64,000 nucleotides of DNA from Haematococcus lacustris. Its lineage: Eukaryota > Chlorophyta > Chlorophyceae > Chlamydomonadales > Haematococcaceae. The translations under genes and the position numbers were made by a program. Of the stretch, positions 9,997 through 21,706 are shown one piece after another. Within the stretch, counting starts at the first letter, position 1, and each line of letters opens with the position of its first letter. Below the pieces are notes generated by a model that was given only the letters and a program-made list of their open reading frames with translations, was not told the origin of the DNA and ran no database searches. Where the stretch lies: NCBI GenBank assembly GCA_030144725.1, contig JASKMD010000016.1, positions 1,856,753 through 1,920,752 on the forward strand. The letters run 5' to 3'.

Positions 9997-12516
9997 GGCC
10001 CCCACCGCCCCTTGCCGCACGGAGGTCACGAGGCCTAACGCAGTTGCCCATCTCCCAGCCCAGGAGCTTGGTCCCTCTACCGGGCTGGGCACCCGGCTCG
10101 GCACGGTGCGGGTTGGGTCCTGTGAGCTGCAGGGTAGTCAGCCTCCCCGCTGGCTTGACACCGCCGCGAGGGCACCTCCGCGCCCCTCCCCGGATGACAG
10201 GAGGGCTAGGCGGGAGGAGCGGCAGCGGGTGGCTCAGTGTAGGTCGAGGCGAGGCAACACGCAGCCAGCTACCCAGCCAGCCAGAGGGGGGCCTAGCCGG
10301 CGCCGGTATGGCATTCCCTCTTCCGGTTCCAGCTCTGAGGAGTGGGAGGCTCGGCGTGCAGGGCACCAGCAAGCCGGCAGGCAGCGTGTTGAGCAGCTTG
10401 GCCATGGGTCCCCACACATGCGGCGCTACGGTTTGCTGAGCCCCTCTGCTAGCCTGGCCAGCTCGCTGGGGGCCTCCTGTGATAGCCCTGTAGTTGAGTC
10501 AGCAGGGCCCCGGGAGGGGAGGTTGAAGGTGCCTAAGCGGCAGCAGCCCGAGCAGGCAGCTCAGCTTGGGGAGGAGGTCGAGCAGCTCGGTCCTCTGCCC
10601 CTGCGTCCCCCTCTGGCCATCTATTCACGAGAGCCTCGGGTCTGCCTGCAGCAGCGCAGGGAGAAGGCGGCAGCAGTGGCCAGGGCTCGCCTCGTATGGC
10701 AGCTGGTGCGGGTGGAGCGAGAGGGGGAGGCAGAGGTGCAGGCGGCGCAGCACCTGGGAGAGGCCGCAGCCCTGGCGGGTGTGGGGGCGAGGGAGCAGGG
10801 GGCCCAGCAATCCCTGCTGGCCAGCGCTGTCCTCGACCAGTACTACGGCGACCGCTCCTCCTTTTACTTCTACCATCGCGACCAGCCCGCGCACACCCCC
10901 ACCCTCATCTCCTCTCTCCAGCTCCCCGGCCAGCCAGGTCAGCCAGCAGACCTTACCACACCGTCCGGGGTGAAGGCAGCGTGCAGGGCTTTCCAGCAGC
11001 ACTACTCAGCCGCCAAGCCAACCGGAGTCTACGCAGCCAAGCCGGTGGACACGCTGCTCGGCAGCCTCACCTTCCACCTCACCCCCACCCAGGCCAGGGT
11101 TGCCGAGGGCCCCGATGGCAGCCCTATGCTGTCAGAAGAGGAGCTGGGCTGGGCTCAGCAGGGCTGCGCGCACAGCAAGGCCCCGGGGCTAGATGGGCTG
11201 CCCATGGAGGTCTATGACCGGCTGTGGGTGGAGCTGGGGCGGCCGCTGCGGGCCATGTTGCAAGAGGGCCCTGGCAGACACTGCTGACCCTACCCCTCTG
11301 GCTGAGTTCCTGACAGGCATCATCACCCTCGTGCCCAAGGCTGGCAAGCCGAGCCTCTCACCCACAGCCTGCTGGCAGACCCCTCCTACGGCCTCAGCAC
11401 GTGGGTCATCACCGACCCCACCGCCCCCCCCTCGCGAGGCATCAGCCCGCGGCTGCAAGCTCACGTGGCGGCACTGGCTGAGCTCAAGCTGTTCCGTGCG
11501 GTGACCCCGCTGGCCAATCCTTCTTCTCGGTGCTGGCGGAGCCGCTGTGGTACAACGCGCAAGTCCGCATGAACCCAGCAGCAAGGGAGGCAGCAGTTGA
11601 GCAGGGTTGGACCCACGTCCGCCACGTGAGGGAGGCCCTCCACAGCCCCCAGCTAGAGGGGGAGGCCCGCTGGGCTGCGGATCTGGTCCGGGCTTGCCGC
11701 CCCGAGCCCTGGCAGGGCATGGTGGACCGCTTGCAGCCTCCACAGCCGGAGTGGGAGTGCTTGAGGGTTGGGCCAGGGGTGGGGTTTGTGATGCGGCGCA
11801 CCCCCCTGCTCATGCCCTCCCACTGGGTGGGCCCCAACGGCCGCCTCTACGCCCTAGACCCCACAGGGCAAGGGCCCCTCGGGGCTTTCCGGGCGGAGGA
11901 GGGGGCGGCCTGGGAGCCAGCTGCGGTGGCCCGGCTCAACAAGCCCAGCTACAGGCTGACCCCGGGGGAGCGGGCCACCCACCTCCGCCCTCTACCCGCC
12001 CAGCGTCACGTGGCGCAGGAGCAGGCTCAGGGGCAGGAACAAGGAGGAGCCAGGGGGGTGCCTGTGGCCTGCGCTGTGGGGTGTGCGCCCCCCCCGGGCA
12101 GCGGCGAACCGGAGGTGGCAGCGGTGGCTGATGGGGCCCTGAGGGAGCTGGAGCTCAAGTGGGAGGCCAGCGTGCAGCAGGTGGCAGGCCAGGGGGCAGC
12201 GGGGGAGCGGGAGCAGCAGGGCAGGGATGTGGAGGAGCGGCTTCCCGAGGAGGTGCAGGGCAGCCAACCGCCTCGCTGGCTTGACACCTCCGCCAGGGCG
12301 CACCAGCGACCCTCGCCGCAGATGAGGGCAGCCCAGCAGGCTGAGCGGCAGCTGGAGGCCCAGCAGCGGCGTGGCGGCAGGCAGCCAGTTGCTCAGCCCG
12401 CCCCCTGGGCCGACACCGTGGACCAGCTGGCTGTGGGTGTTCAGGCGGGCCAGCCGTGTGCGAAGGTGTGGAAGGAGCTGCTAGGAGTCTCTCTCTCTCT
12501 TGTAATGCTCCTCTCC
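9997..12516 (+). mobile_element. LINE copy 3 (EN-deleted, ORF1 fused to RT linker)
   Basis: ORF1 leader from 9997. At 10645-10649 ORF1 joins the EN-RT linker across the shared bases CCTGC, so all of EN is gone. RT-core scar near 11351. A second internal deletion at 12060/12061 removes the Gly/Arg region and the LDFSVKHARV segment. Ends in the tail remnant 12485-12516. Copy 5 has the same three scars. Confidence 0.82.
10106..11287 (+). pseudogene. In-frame ORF1::ORF2-linker/RT fusion, 393 codons
   Basis: Open from GTG 10106 (the frame is open upstream but has no ATG there). The ORF1 body runs to REPRVCL, then reads QQRREKAAAVARARL of the EN-RT linker and ends in GLDGLPMEVYDRLW plus an out-of-frame tail. 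A private 15-bp deletion near 11053 removes AARAT. EN is entirely missing. The deletion happened to preserve frame; whether it is translated is unknown. Confidence 0.7.
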
Positions 12517-12558
12517 GGCCCCCACCGCCCCTTGCCGCACGGAGGTCACGAGGCCTAA
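11530..12558 (+). pseudogene. ORF2 thumb and linker, internally deleted, 342 codons
   Basis: LAEPLWYNAQ through GGARGV, then directly PVACAVG at the deletion joint 12060/12061. It continues in frame through ELELKWEAS, QPPRWLDT and KVWKELL, crosses the tail remnant and ends at TAA 12556-12558 in the next leader. The deletion restores one frame across what in neighbours are two frames. Confidence 0.72.
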
Positions 12559-13192
12559 CGCAGTTGCCCATCTCCCAGCCCAGGAGCTTGGTCCCTCTAC
12601 CGGGCTGGGCACCCGGCTCGGCACGGTGCGGGTTGGGTCCTGTGAGCTGCAGGGTAGTCAGCCTCCCCGCTGGCTTGACACCGCCGCGAGGGCACCTCCG
12701 CGCCCCTCCCCGGATGACAGGAGGGCTAGGCGGGAGGAGCGGCAGCGGGTGGCTCAGTGTAGGTCGAGGCGAGGCAACACGCAGCCAGCTACCCAGCCAG
12801 CCAGAGGGGGGCCTAGCCGGCGCCGGTATGGCATTCCCTCTTCCGGTTCCAGCTCTGAGGAGTGGGAGGCTCGGCGTGCAGGGCACCAGCAAGCCGGCAG
12901 GCAGCGTGTTGAGCAGCTTGGCCATGGGTCCCCACACATGCGGCGCTACGGTTTGCTGAGCCCCTCTGCTAGCCTGGCCAGCTCGCTGGGGGCCTCCTGT
13001 GATAGCCCTGTAGTTGAGTCAGCAGGGCCCCGGGAGGGGAGGTTGAAGGTGCCTAAGCGGCAGCAGCCCGAGCAGGCAGCTCAGCTTGGGGAGGAGGTCG
13101 AGCAGCTCGGTCCTCTGCCCCTGCGTCCCCCTCTGGCCATATATTCACGAGAGCCTCGGGTCTGCCTGCGCCGCCCGGGAGCCAAGCATTGA
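12517..13192 (+). pseudogene. ORF1 remnant, start codon lost
   Basis: Same body and same GAKH stop (13190-13192) as copy 1. The 11-bp leader deletion again removes the usable ATG. The first in-frame ATG left is internal, in PHMRRYG. Confidence 0.65.
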
Positions 13193-13310
13193 GGCCACCC
13201 CGCCCCCCCCCCCCCGGCCCTCCTCCTTTGCCAGGTCCGCCTCCCCTTCCCAGCTCACCCACCCTCCTCCACACACGCGCAGCCCACGCGGGGGCAAGCC
13301 AGGACTAGCC

Positions 13311-14205
13311 ATGCAGCGCCCAGGTGTGGCCGCCAGGTTCTTGGCAGTCACCCTCAACGTGCAGGGCCTTGCCCAGCCGCACAAACTGCAGGCCCTGCTT
13401 GACTGGGCCGCTGACAGCCCGGCGCAAGTGGTATTCCTTCAAGAGTGCCATAGGGCGGACAGCGTGTGGCAGTGGGCAGAAGCCCACTCGGGGGCCAAGC
13501 CCGCGTAGCGGGGGCAGTGGTTTTACACCCCTGGCACCGGCAGCTCCCAAGGCTGTCTGCTTTTGGTCAAGCCCTCCACCATCCTCCAGGGGTGCACCCA
13601 GGTGCAGCTGCAGGCAGAGGGGGCCCAGGGGCGGGTGCTGCCGGTACACGGGGAGCTCAGGCAGGCCGGTGTCCCTAGTGTGCGTGTACGCCCCGGCGCA
13701 GCAGGCAGAGCGGCCAGCGTTCTACGCAGAGTGCCTCCACGCTTGCCTGCCGCCAGCCGCCGACCGCATCCTCCTCCTCATGGGGGGCGACTTCAACTGC
13801 ATCCTAGCCCCGGTGGACAGAGTGGGCATCCCGCAGGGCTCGCAGCATGGAGAGGCCTGGGTGGGCAGCCGGGGCCAAGGGGCGGAGCAGCTGCAGCAGC
13901 TGGTGGGTGAGCGGGGGTTGGTGGACCCATGGCGCCATCTGCACCCCTCCAAGAGAGACCTCACCCACTTCAGCAAGCGTTGGCAGACGGGTGCGCGCCT
14001 CGACCGGTGGTACATCTCGGAGGAGCTGGTGCAGTGGCACATGGACAGCGCCATCCAGGGGGTGCTGCCAGCGCCCACCGACCACAGGCCCGTGTCAGTG
14101 GCAGTGTGCCCCCCCGACCTGCCTCTCACCGTCCCCGCACCATGGCAGCTGCACCCCGCCCACCTCGACACCCTGACCTGCTGGACTGCCTCAAGGACTT
14201 CCTAA
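13311..14205 (+). pseudogene. ORF2 endonuclease domain, TAG plus 2-bp deletion
   Basis: ATG 13311 and shared TAG 13506-13508. Around 13640-13665 a 2-bp deletion (CTCGCAGG to CTCAGG) with nearby substitutions shifts the frame before the YAP motif. GGDFN and TDHRPV follow in the shifted frame to TAA 14203-14205. The same deletion in copy 6 shows common descent. Confidence 0.85.
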
Positions 14206-15068
14206 AGGCGGAGGCCCTACACCACGAGGCTGCGAGTCAGCTGGGGCTGCCTAGGGATGGGCACAGGGTCAGGTGGGCCCGCATCAAGCAGGGCATGGCC
14301 ATGCGTGCCCAGCACTTCCTGCGGGCCCAGCGCCGCGCGCAGCGTGACCTGCAGCAGCGCAGGGAGAAGGCGGCAGCAGTGGCCAGGGCTCGCCTCGTGT
14401 GGCAGCTGGTGCGGGTGGAGCGAGAGGGGGAGGCAGAGGTGCAGGCGGCGCAGCACCTGGGAGAGGCCGCAGCCCTGGCGGGTGTGGGGGCGAGGGAGCA
14501 GGGGGCCCATCAATCCCTGCTGGCCAGCGCTGTCCTCGACCAGTACTACGGCGACCGCTCCTCCTTTTACTTCTACCATCGCGACCAGCCCGCGCACACC
14601 CCCACCCTCATCTCCTCTCTCCAGCTCCCCGGCCAGCCAGGTCAGCCAGCAGACCTTACCACACCGTCCGGGGTGAAGGCAGCGTGCAGGGCTTTCCAAC
14701 AGCACTACTCAGCCGCCAAGCCAACCGGAGTCTACGCAGCCAAGCCGGTGGACACAGCTGCGCGCGCCACGCTGCTCGGCAGCCTCACCTTCCACCTCAC
14801 CCCCACCCAGGCCAGGGTTGCCGAGGGCCCCGATGGCAGCCCTATGCTGTCAGAAGAGGAGCTGGGCTGGGCTCAGCAGGGCTGCGCGCACAGCAAGGCC
14901 CCGGGGCTAGATGGGCTGCCCATGGAGGTCTATGACCGGCTGTGGGTGGAGCTGGGGCGGCCGCTGCGGGCCATGTTGCAAGAGGGCCCTGGCAGACACT
15001 GCTGACCCTACCCCTCTGGCTGAGTTCCTGACAGGCATCATCACCCTCGTGCCCAAGGCTGGCAAGCC
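14175..15068 (+). pseudogene. ORF2 linker and RT N-terminal region
   Basis: Open to TGA 15003-15005 with one private change (AQQSL to AHQSL). First RT block intact; the shared one-base shift and then the RT-core scar near 15069 follow. Confidence 0.8.
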
Positions 15069-16587
15069 GAGCCTCTCACCCACAGCCTGCTGGCAGACCC
15101 CTCCTACGGCCTCAGCACGTGGGTCATCACCGACCCCACCGCCCCCCCCTCGCGAGGCATCAGCCCGCGGCTGCAAGCTCACGTGGCGGCACTGGCTGAG
15201 CTCAAGCTGTTCCGTGCGGTGACCCCGCTGGCCAATCCTTCTTCTCGGTGCTGGCGGAGCCGCTGTGGTACAACGCGCAAGTCCGCATGAACCCAGCAGC
15301 AAGGGAGGCAGCAGTTGAGCAGGGTTGGACCCACGTCCGCCACGTGAGGGAGGCCCTCCACAGCCCCCAGCTAGAGGGGGAGGCCCGCTGGGCTGCGGAT
15401 CTGGTCCGGGCTTGCCGCCCCGAGCCCTGGCAGGGCATGGTGGACCGCTTGCAGCCTCCTCAGCCGGAGTGGGAGTGCCTGAGGGTTGGGCCAGGGGTGG
15501 GGTTTGTGATGCGGCGCACCCCCCTGCTCCAGTCCTCCCACTGGGTGGGCCCCAACGGCCGCCTCTACGCCCTAGACCCCACAGGGCAAGGGCCCCTCGG
15601 GGCTTTCTGGGCGGAGGAGGGGGCGGCCTGGGAGCCAGCTGCGGTGGCCCGACTCAACAAGCCCAGCTACAGGCTGACCCCGGGGGAGCGGGCCACCCAC
15701 CTCCGCCCTCTACCCGCCCAGCGTCACGTGGCGCAGGAGCAGGCTCAGGGGCAGGAACAAGGAGGAGCCAGGAGGGTGGGCAGGGGAGGGGGGCGGGCAA
15801 GGGGGCCGGGCGGGGGCAGGGGGCGAGGGCGTGGAGGAGGTGGAGGGCGTAGGGGCGCAGGAGGCGGGGCGGGAGGGCAGGCTGCCGACCCAGCTGACGA
15901 GGGGCCTGGCACCTGGCATAAAGAGGAGTGGCTCTTGGGCCCCTGGGCTCACCTGCAGCTGGACCCTCAGGTGTGGGGCATGGGCACAACTCGAGAAATG
16001 GTTCACCTGCAGCTGGACTTCTCTGTCAAGCATGCCAGGGTGCGCCTCAGGTGTGGGGCATGGGCACCACCACCCTGCTGGACTTCTCTGTCAAGCATGC
16101 CAGGGTGCGCCTCCACCAGCTCCAGCGCGTCAGTGCCGACCCCCTCTACCCACCAGGTGGGGGCCTGTGGCCTGCGCTGTGGGGTGTGCGCCCCCCCCGG
16201 GCAGCGGCGAACCGGAGGTGGCAGCGGTGGCTGATGGGGCCCTGAGGGAGCTGGAGCTCAAGTGGGAGGCCAGCGTGCAGCAGGTGGCAGGCCAGGGGGC
16301 AGCGGGGGAGCGGGAGCAGCAGGGCAGGGATGTGGAGGAGCGGCTTCCCGAGGAGGTGCAGGGCAGCCAACCGCCTCGCTGGCTTGACACCTCCGCCAGG
16401 GGGCACCAGCGACCCTCGCCGCAGATGAGGGCGGCCCAGCAGGCTGAGCGGCAGCTGGAGGCCCAGCAGCGGCGTGGCGGCAGGCAGCCAGTTGCTCAGC
16501 CCGCCCCCTGGGCCGACACCGTGGACCAGCTGGCTGTGGGTGTTCAGGCGGGCCAGCCGTGTGCGAAGGTGTGGAAGGAGCTGCTAG
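15069..16587 (+). pseudogene. ORF2 thumb, Gly/Arg region and linker
   Basis: Open part 15248-16234. Carries the REMVH-type insert and the duplicated LDFSVKHARVRL block like copy 2. Cut at KVWKELL by the tail remnant. Confidence 0.76.
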
Positions 16588-16619
16588 GAGTCTCTTTCTA
16601 TCTTGTAATGCTCCTCTCC

Positions 16620-19154
16620 GGCCCCCACCGCCCCTTGCCGCACGGAGGTCACGAGGCCTAACGCAGTTGCCCATCTCCCAGCCCAGGAGCTTGGTCCCTC
16701 TACCGGGCTGGGCACTCGGCTCGGCACGGTGCGGGTTGGGTCCTGTGAGCTGCAGGGTAGTCAGCCTCCCCGCTGGCTTGACACCGCCGCGAGGGCACCT
16801 CCGCGCCCCTCCCCGGATGACAGGAGGGCTAGGCGGGAGGAGCGGCAGCGGGTGGCTCAGTGTAGGTCGAGGCGAGGCAACACGCAGCCAGCTACCCAGC
16901 CAGCCAGAGGGGGGCCTAGCCGGCGCCGGTATGGCATTCCCTCTTCCGGTTCCAGCTCTGAGGAGTGGGAGGCTCGGCGTGCAGGGCACCAGCAAGCCGG
17001 CAGGCAGCGTGTTGAGCAGCTTGGCCATGGGTCCCCACACATGCGGCGCTACGGTTTGCTGAGCCCCTCTGCTAGCCTGGCCAGCTCGCTGGGGGCCTCC
17101 TGTGATAGCCCTGTAGTTGAGTCAGCAGGGCCCCGGGAGGGGAGGTTGAAGGTGCCTAAGCGGCAGCAGCCCGAGCAGGCAGCTCAGCTTGGGGAGGAGG
17201 TCGAGCAGCTCGGTCCTCTGCCCCTGCGTCCCCCTCTGGCCATCTATTCACGAGAGCCTCGGGTCTGCCTGCAGCAGCGCAGGGAGAAGGCGGCAGCAGT
17301 GGCCAGGGCTCGCCTCGTGCGGCAGCTGGTGCGGGTGGAGCGAGAGGGGGAGGCAGAGGTGCAGGCGGCGCAGCACCTGGGAGAGGCCGCAGCCCTGGCG
17401 GGTGTGGGGGCGAGGGAGCAGGGGGCCCAGCAATCCCTGCTGGCCAGCGCTGTCCTCGACCAGTACTACGGCGACCGCTCCTCCTTTTACTTCTACCATC
17501 GCGACCAGCCCGCGCACACCCCCACCCTCATCTCCTCTCTCCAGCTCCCCGGCCAGCCAGGTCAGCCAGCAGACCTTACCACACCGTCCGGGGTGAAGGC
17601 AGCGTGCAGGGCTTTCCAGCAGCACTACTCAGCCGCCAAGCCAACCGGAGTCTACGCAGCCAAGCCGGTGGACACAGCTGCGCGCGCCACGCTGCTCGGC
17701 AGCCTCACCTTCCACCTCACCCCCACCCAGGCCAGGGTTGCCGAGGGCCCCGATGGCAGCCCTATGCTGTCAGAAGAGGAGCTGGGCTGGGCTCAGCAGG
17801 GCTGCGCGCACAGCAAGGCCCCGGGGCTAGATGGGCTGCCCATGGAGGTCTATGACCGGCTGTGGGTGGAGCTGGGGCGGCCGCTGCGGGCCATGTTGCA
17901 AGAGGGCCCTGGCAGACACTGCTGACCCTACCCCTCTGGCTGAGTTCCTGACAGGCATCATCACCCTCGTGCCCAAGGCTGGCAAGCCGAGCCTCTCACC
18001 CACAGCCTGCTGGCAGACCCCTCCTACGGCCTCAGCACGTGGGTCATCACCGACCCCACCGCCCCCCCCTCGCGAGGCATCAGCCCGCGGCTGCAAGCTC
18101 ACGTGGCGGCACTGGCTGAGCTCAAGCTGTTCCGTGCGGTGACCCCGCTGGCCAATCCTTCTTCTCGGTGCTGGCGGAGCAGCTGTGGTACAACGCACAA
18201 GTCCGCATGAACCCAGCAGCAAGGGAGGCAGCAGTTGAGCAGGGTTGGACCCACGTCCGCCACGTGAGGGAGGCCCTCCACAGCCCCCAGCTAGAGGGGG
18301 AGGCCCGCTGGGCTTCGGATCTGGTCCGGGCTTGCCGCCCCGAGCCCTGGCAGGGCATGGTGGACCGCTTGCAGCCTCCACAGCCGGAGTGGGAGTGCCT
18401 GAGGGTTGGGCCAGGGGTGGGGTTTGTGATGCGGCGCACCCCCCTGCTCATGCCCTCCCACTGGGTGGGCCCCAACGGCCGCCTCTACGCCCTAGACCCC
18501 ACAGGGCAAGGGCCCCTCGGGGCTTTCCGGGCGGAGGAGGGGGCGGCCTGGGAGCCAGCTGCGGTGGCCCGGCTCAACAAGCCCAGCTACAGGCTGACCC
18601 CGGGGGAGCGGGCCACCCACCTCCGCCCTCTACCCGCCCAGCGTCACGTGGCGCAGGAGCAGGCTCAGGGGCAGGAAAAAGGAGGAGCCAGGGGGGTGCC
18701 TGTGGCCTGCGCTGTGGGGTGTGCGCCCCCCCCGGGCAGCGGCGAACCGGAGGTGGCAGCGGTGGCTGATGGGGCCCTGAGGGAGCTGGAGCTCAAGTGG
18801 GAGGCCAGCGTGCAGCAGGTGGCAGGCCAGGGGGCAGCGGGGGAGCGGGAGCAGCAGGGCAGGGATGTGGAGGAGCGGCTTCCCGAGGAGGTGCAGGGCA
18901 GCCAACCGCCTCGCTGGCTTGACACCTCCGCCAGGGGGCACCAGCGACCCTCGCCGCAGATGAGGGCGGCCCAGCAGGCTGAGCGGCAGCTGGAGGCCCA
19001 GCAGCGGCGTGGCGGCAGGCAGCCAGTTGCTCAGCCCGCCCCCTGGGCCGACACCGTGGACCAGCTGGCTGTGGGTGTTCAGGCGGGCCAGCCGTGTGCG
19101 AAGGTGTGGAAGGAGCTGCTAGGAGTCTCTCTCTCTCTTGTAATGCTCCTCTCC
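16620..19154 (+). mobile_element. LINE copy 5 (EN-deleted, duplicate of copy 3)
   Basis: Leader from 16620, ORF1-to-linker joint at 17268-17272, RT-core scar near 17989, internal deletion 18698/18699, tail remnant 19123-19154. All scars coincide with those of copy 3 at a shift of 6623 to 6638 bp. Confidence 0.82.
16729..17925 (+). pseudogene. In-frame ORF1::ORF2-linker/RT fusion, 398 codons
   Basis: As the copy 3 fusion, but it retains the five residues AARAT that copy 3 lost and has R in place of W in ARLVRQLV. Ends at TGA 17923-17925 after the first RT block. The fusion therefore predates the duplication and the 15-bp loss came later in copy 3. Confidence 0.7.
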
Positions 19155-19196
19155 GGCCCCCACCGCCCCTTGCCGCACGGAGGTCACGAGGCCTAA
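18168..19196 (+). pseudogene. ORF2 thumb and linker, internally deleted, 342 codons
   Basis: Same structure as in copy 3, with the joint at 18698/18699 and the end at TAA 19194-19196. Private changes include LAEQLWYN and GQEKGGARG. Confidence 0.72.
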
Positions 19197-19830
19197 CGCA
19201 GTTGCCCATCTCCCAGCCCAGGAGCTTGGTCCCTCTACCGGGCTGGGCACCCGGCTCGGCACGGTGCGGGTTGGGTCCTGTGAGCTGCAGGGTAGTCAGC
19301 CTCCCCGCTGGCTTGACACCGCCGCGAGGGCACCTCCGCGCCCCTCCTCGGATGACAGGAGGGCTAGGCGGGAGGAGCGGCAGCGGGTGGCTCAGTGTAG
19401 GTCGAGGCGAGGCAACACGCAGCCAGCTACCCAGCCAGCCAGAGGGGGGCCTAGCCGGCGCCGGTATGGCATTCCCTCTTCCGGTTCCAGCTCTGAGGAG
19501 TGGGAGGCTCGGCGTGCAGGGCACCAGCAAGCCGGCAGGCAGCGTGTTGAGAAGCTTGGCCATGGGTCCCCACACATGCGGCGCTACGGTTTGCTGAGCC
19601 CCTCTGCTAGCCTGGCCAGCTCGCTGGGGGCCTCCTGTGATAGCCCTGTAGTTGAGTCAGCAGGGCCCCGGGAGGGGAGGTTGAAGGTGCCTAAGCGGCA
19701 GCAGCCCGAGCAGGCAGCTCAGCTTGGGGAGGAGGTCGAGCAGCTCGGTCCTCTGCCCCTGCGTCCCCCTCTGGCCATCTATTCACGAGAGCCTCGGGTC
19801 TGCCTGCGCCGCCCGGGAGCCAAGCATTGA
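19155..19830 (+). pseudogene. ORF1 remnant, start codon lost
   Basis: Left-type ORF1 with the 11-bp leader deletion and the GAKH stop at 19828-19830. Private change V-E-K-L for V-E-Q-L. It is the last copy, going right, with this truncated ORF1 type. Confidence 0.65.
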
Positions 19831-19948
19831 GGCCACCCCGCCCCCCCCCCCCCGGCCCTCCTCCTTTGCCAGGTCCGCCTCCCCTTCCCAGCTCACCCAC
19901 CCTCCTCCACACACGCGCAGCCCACGCGGGGGCAAGCCAGGACTAGCC

Positions 19949-20843
19949 ATGCAGCGCCAAGGTGTGGCCGCCAGGTTCTTGGCAGTCACCCTCAACGTGC
20001 AGGGCCTTGCCCAGCCGCACAAACTGCAGGCCCTGCTTGACTGGGCCGCTGACAGCCCGGCGCAAGTGGTATTCCTTCAAGAGTGCCATAGGGCGGACAG
20101 CGTGTGGCAGTGGGCAGAAGCCCACTCGGGGGCCAAGCCCGCGTAGCGGGGGCAGTGGTTTTACACCCCTGGCACCGGCAGCTCCCAAGGCTGTCTGCTT
20201 TTGGTCAAGCCCTCCACCATCCTCCAGGGGTGCACCCAGGTGCAGCTGCAGGCAGAGGGGGCCCAGGGGCGGGTGCTGCCGGTACACGGGGAGCTCAGGC
20301 AGGCCGGTGTCCCTAGTGTGCGTGTACGCCCCGGCGCAGCAGGCAGAGCGGCCAGCGTTCTACGCAGAGTGCCTCCACGCTTGCCTGCCGCCAGCCGCCG
20401 ACCGCATCCTCCTCCTCATGGGGGGCGACTTCAACTGCATCCTAGCCCCGGTGGACAGAGTGGGCATCCCGCAGGGCTCGCAGCATGGAGAGGCCTGGGT
20501 GGGCAGCCGGGGCCAAGGGGCGGAGCAGCTGCAGCAGCTGGTGGGTGAGCGGGGGTTGGTGGACCCATGGCGCCATCTGCACCCCTCCAAGAGAGACCTC
20601 ACCCACTTCAGCAAGCGTTGGCAGACGGGTGCGCACCTCGACCGGTGGTACATCTCGGAGGAGCTGGTGCAGTGGCACATGGACAGCGCCATCCAGGGGG
20701 TGCTGCCAGTGCCCACCGACCACAGGCCCGTGTCAGGGGCAGTGTGCCCCCCCGACCTGCCTCTCACCGTCCCCGCACCATGGCAGCTGCACCCCGCCCA
20801 CCTCGACACCCTGACCTGCTGGACTGCCTCAAGGACTTCCTAA
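19949..20843 (+). pseudogene. ORF2 endonuclease domain, TAG plus 2-bp deletion
   Basis: TAG 20144-20146 and the same 2-bp deletion as copy 4. A private change replaces R by H in the ARLDRWYIS motif (AHLDRWY), next to the substrate-contacting residues. TAA 20841-20843. Confidence 0.85.
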
Positions 20844-21706
20844 AGGCGGAGGCCCTACACCACGAGGCTGCGAGTCAGCTGGGGCTGCCTAGGGATGGGC
20901 ACAGGGTCAGGTGGGCCCGCATCAAGCAGGGCATGGCCATGCGTGCCCAGCACTTCCTGCTGGCCCAGCGCCGCGCGCAGCGTGACCTGCAGCAGCGCAG
21001 GGAGAAGGCGGCAGCAGTGGCCAGGGCTCGCCTCGTGTGGCAGCTGGTGCGGGTGGAGCGAGAGGGGGAGGCAGAGGTGCAGGCGGCGCAGCACCTGGGA
21101 GAGGCCGCAGCCCTGGCGGGTGTGGGGGCGAGGGAGCAGGGGGCCCAGCAGTCCCTGCTGGCCAGCGCTGTCCTCGACCAGTACTACGGCGACCGCTCCT
21201 CCTTCTACTTCTACCATCGCGACCAGCCCGCGCACACCCCCACCCTCATCTCCTCTCTCCAGCTCCCCGGCCAGCCAGGTCAGCCAGCAGACCTTACCAC
21301 ACCGTCCGGGGTGAAGGCAGCGTGCAGGGCTTTCCAGCAGCACTACTCAGCCGCCAAGCCAACCGGAGTCTACGCAGCCAAGCCGGTGGACACAGCTGCG
21401 CGCGCCACGCTGCTCGGCAGCCTCACCTTCCACCTCACCCCCACCCAGGCCAGGGTTGCCAAGGGCCCCGATGGCAGCCCTATGCTGTCAGAAGAGGAGC
21501 TGGGCTGGGCTCAGCAGGGCTGCGCGCACAGCAAGGCCCCGGGGCTAGATGGGCTGCCCATGGAGGTCTATGACCGGCTGTGGGTGGAGCTGGGGCGGCC
21601 GCTGCGGGCCATGTTGCAAGAGGGCCCTGGCAGACACTGCTGACCCTGACCCTCTGGCTGAGTTCCTGACAGGCATCATCACCCTCGTGCCCAAGGCTGG
21701 CAAGCC
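20813..21706 (+). pseudogene. ORF2 linker and RT N-terminal region
   Basis: Open to TGA 21641-21643 with private changes (LLAQRR, ARVAKGP). First RT block intact; RT-core scar near 21707. Confidence 0.8.

Larger units (their letters stand above)
12517..16619 (+). mobile_element. LINE copy 4
   Basis: Leader, ORF1 to 13192, poly-C, EN from 13311, RT N-terminal region, RT-core scar near 15069, thumb, REMVH insert, linker and tail remnant 16588-16619. It differs from copy 2 by a 2-bp deletion in EN that it shares with copy 6. Confidence 0.82.
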
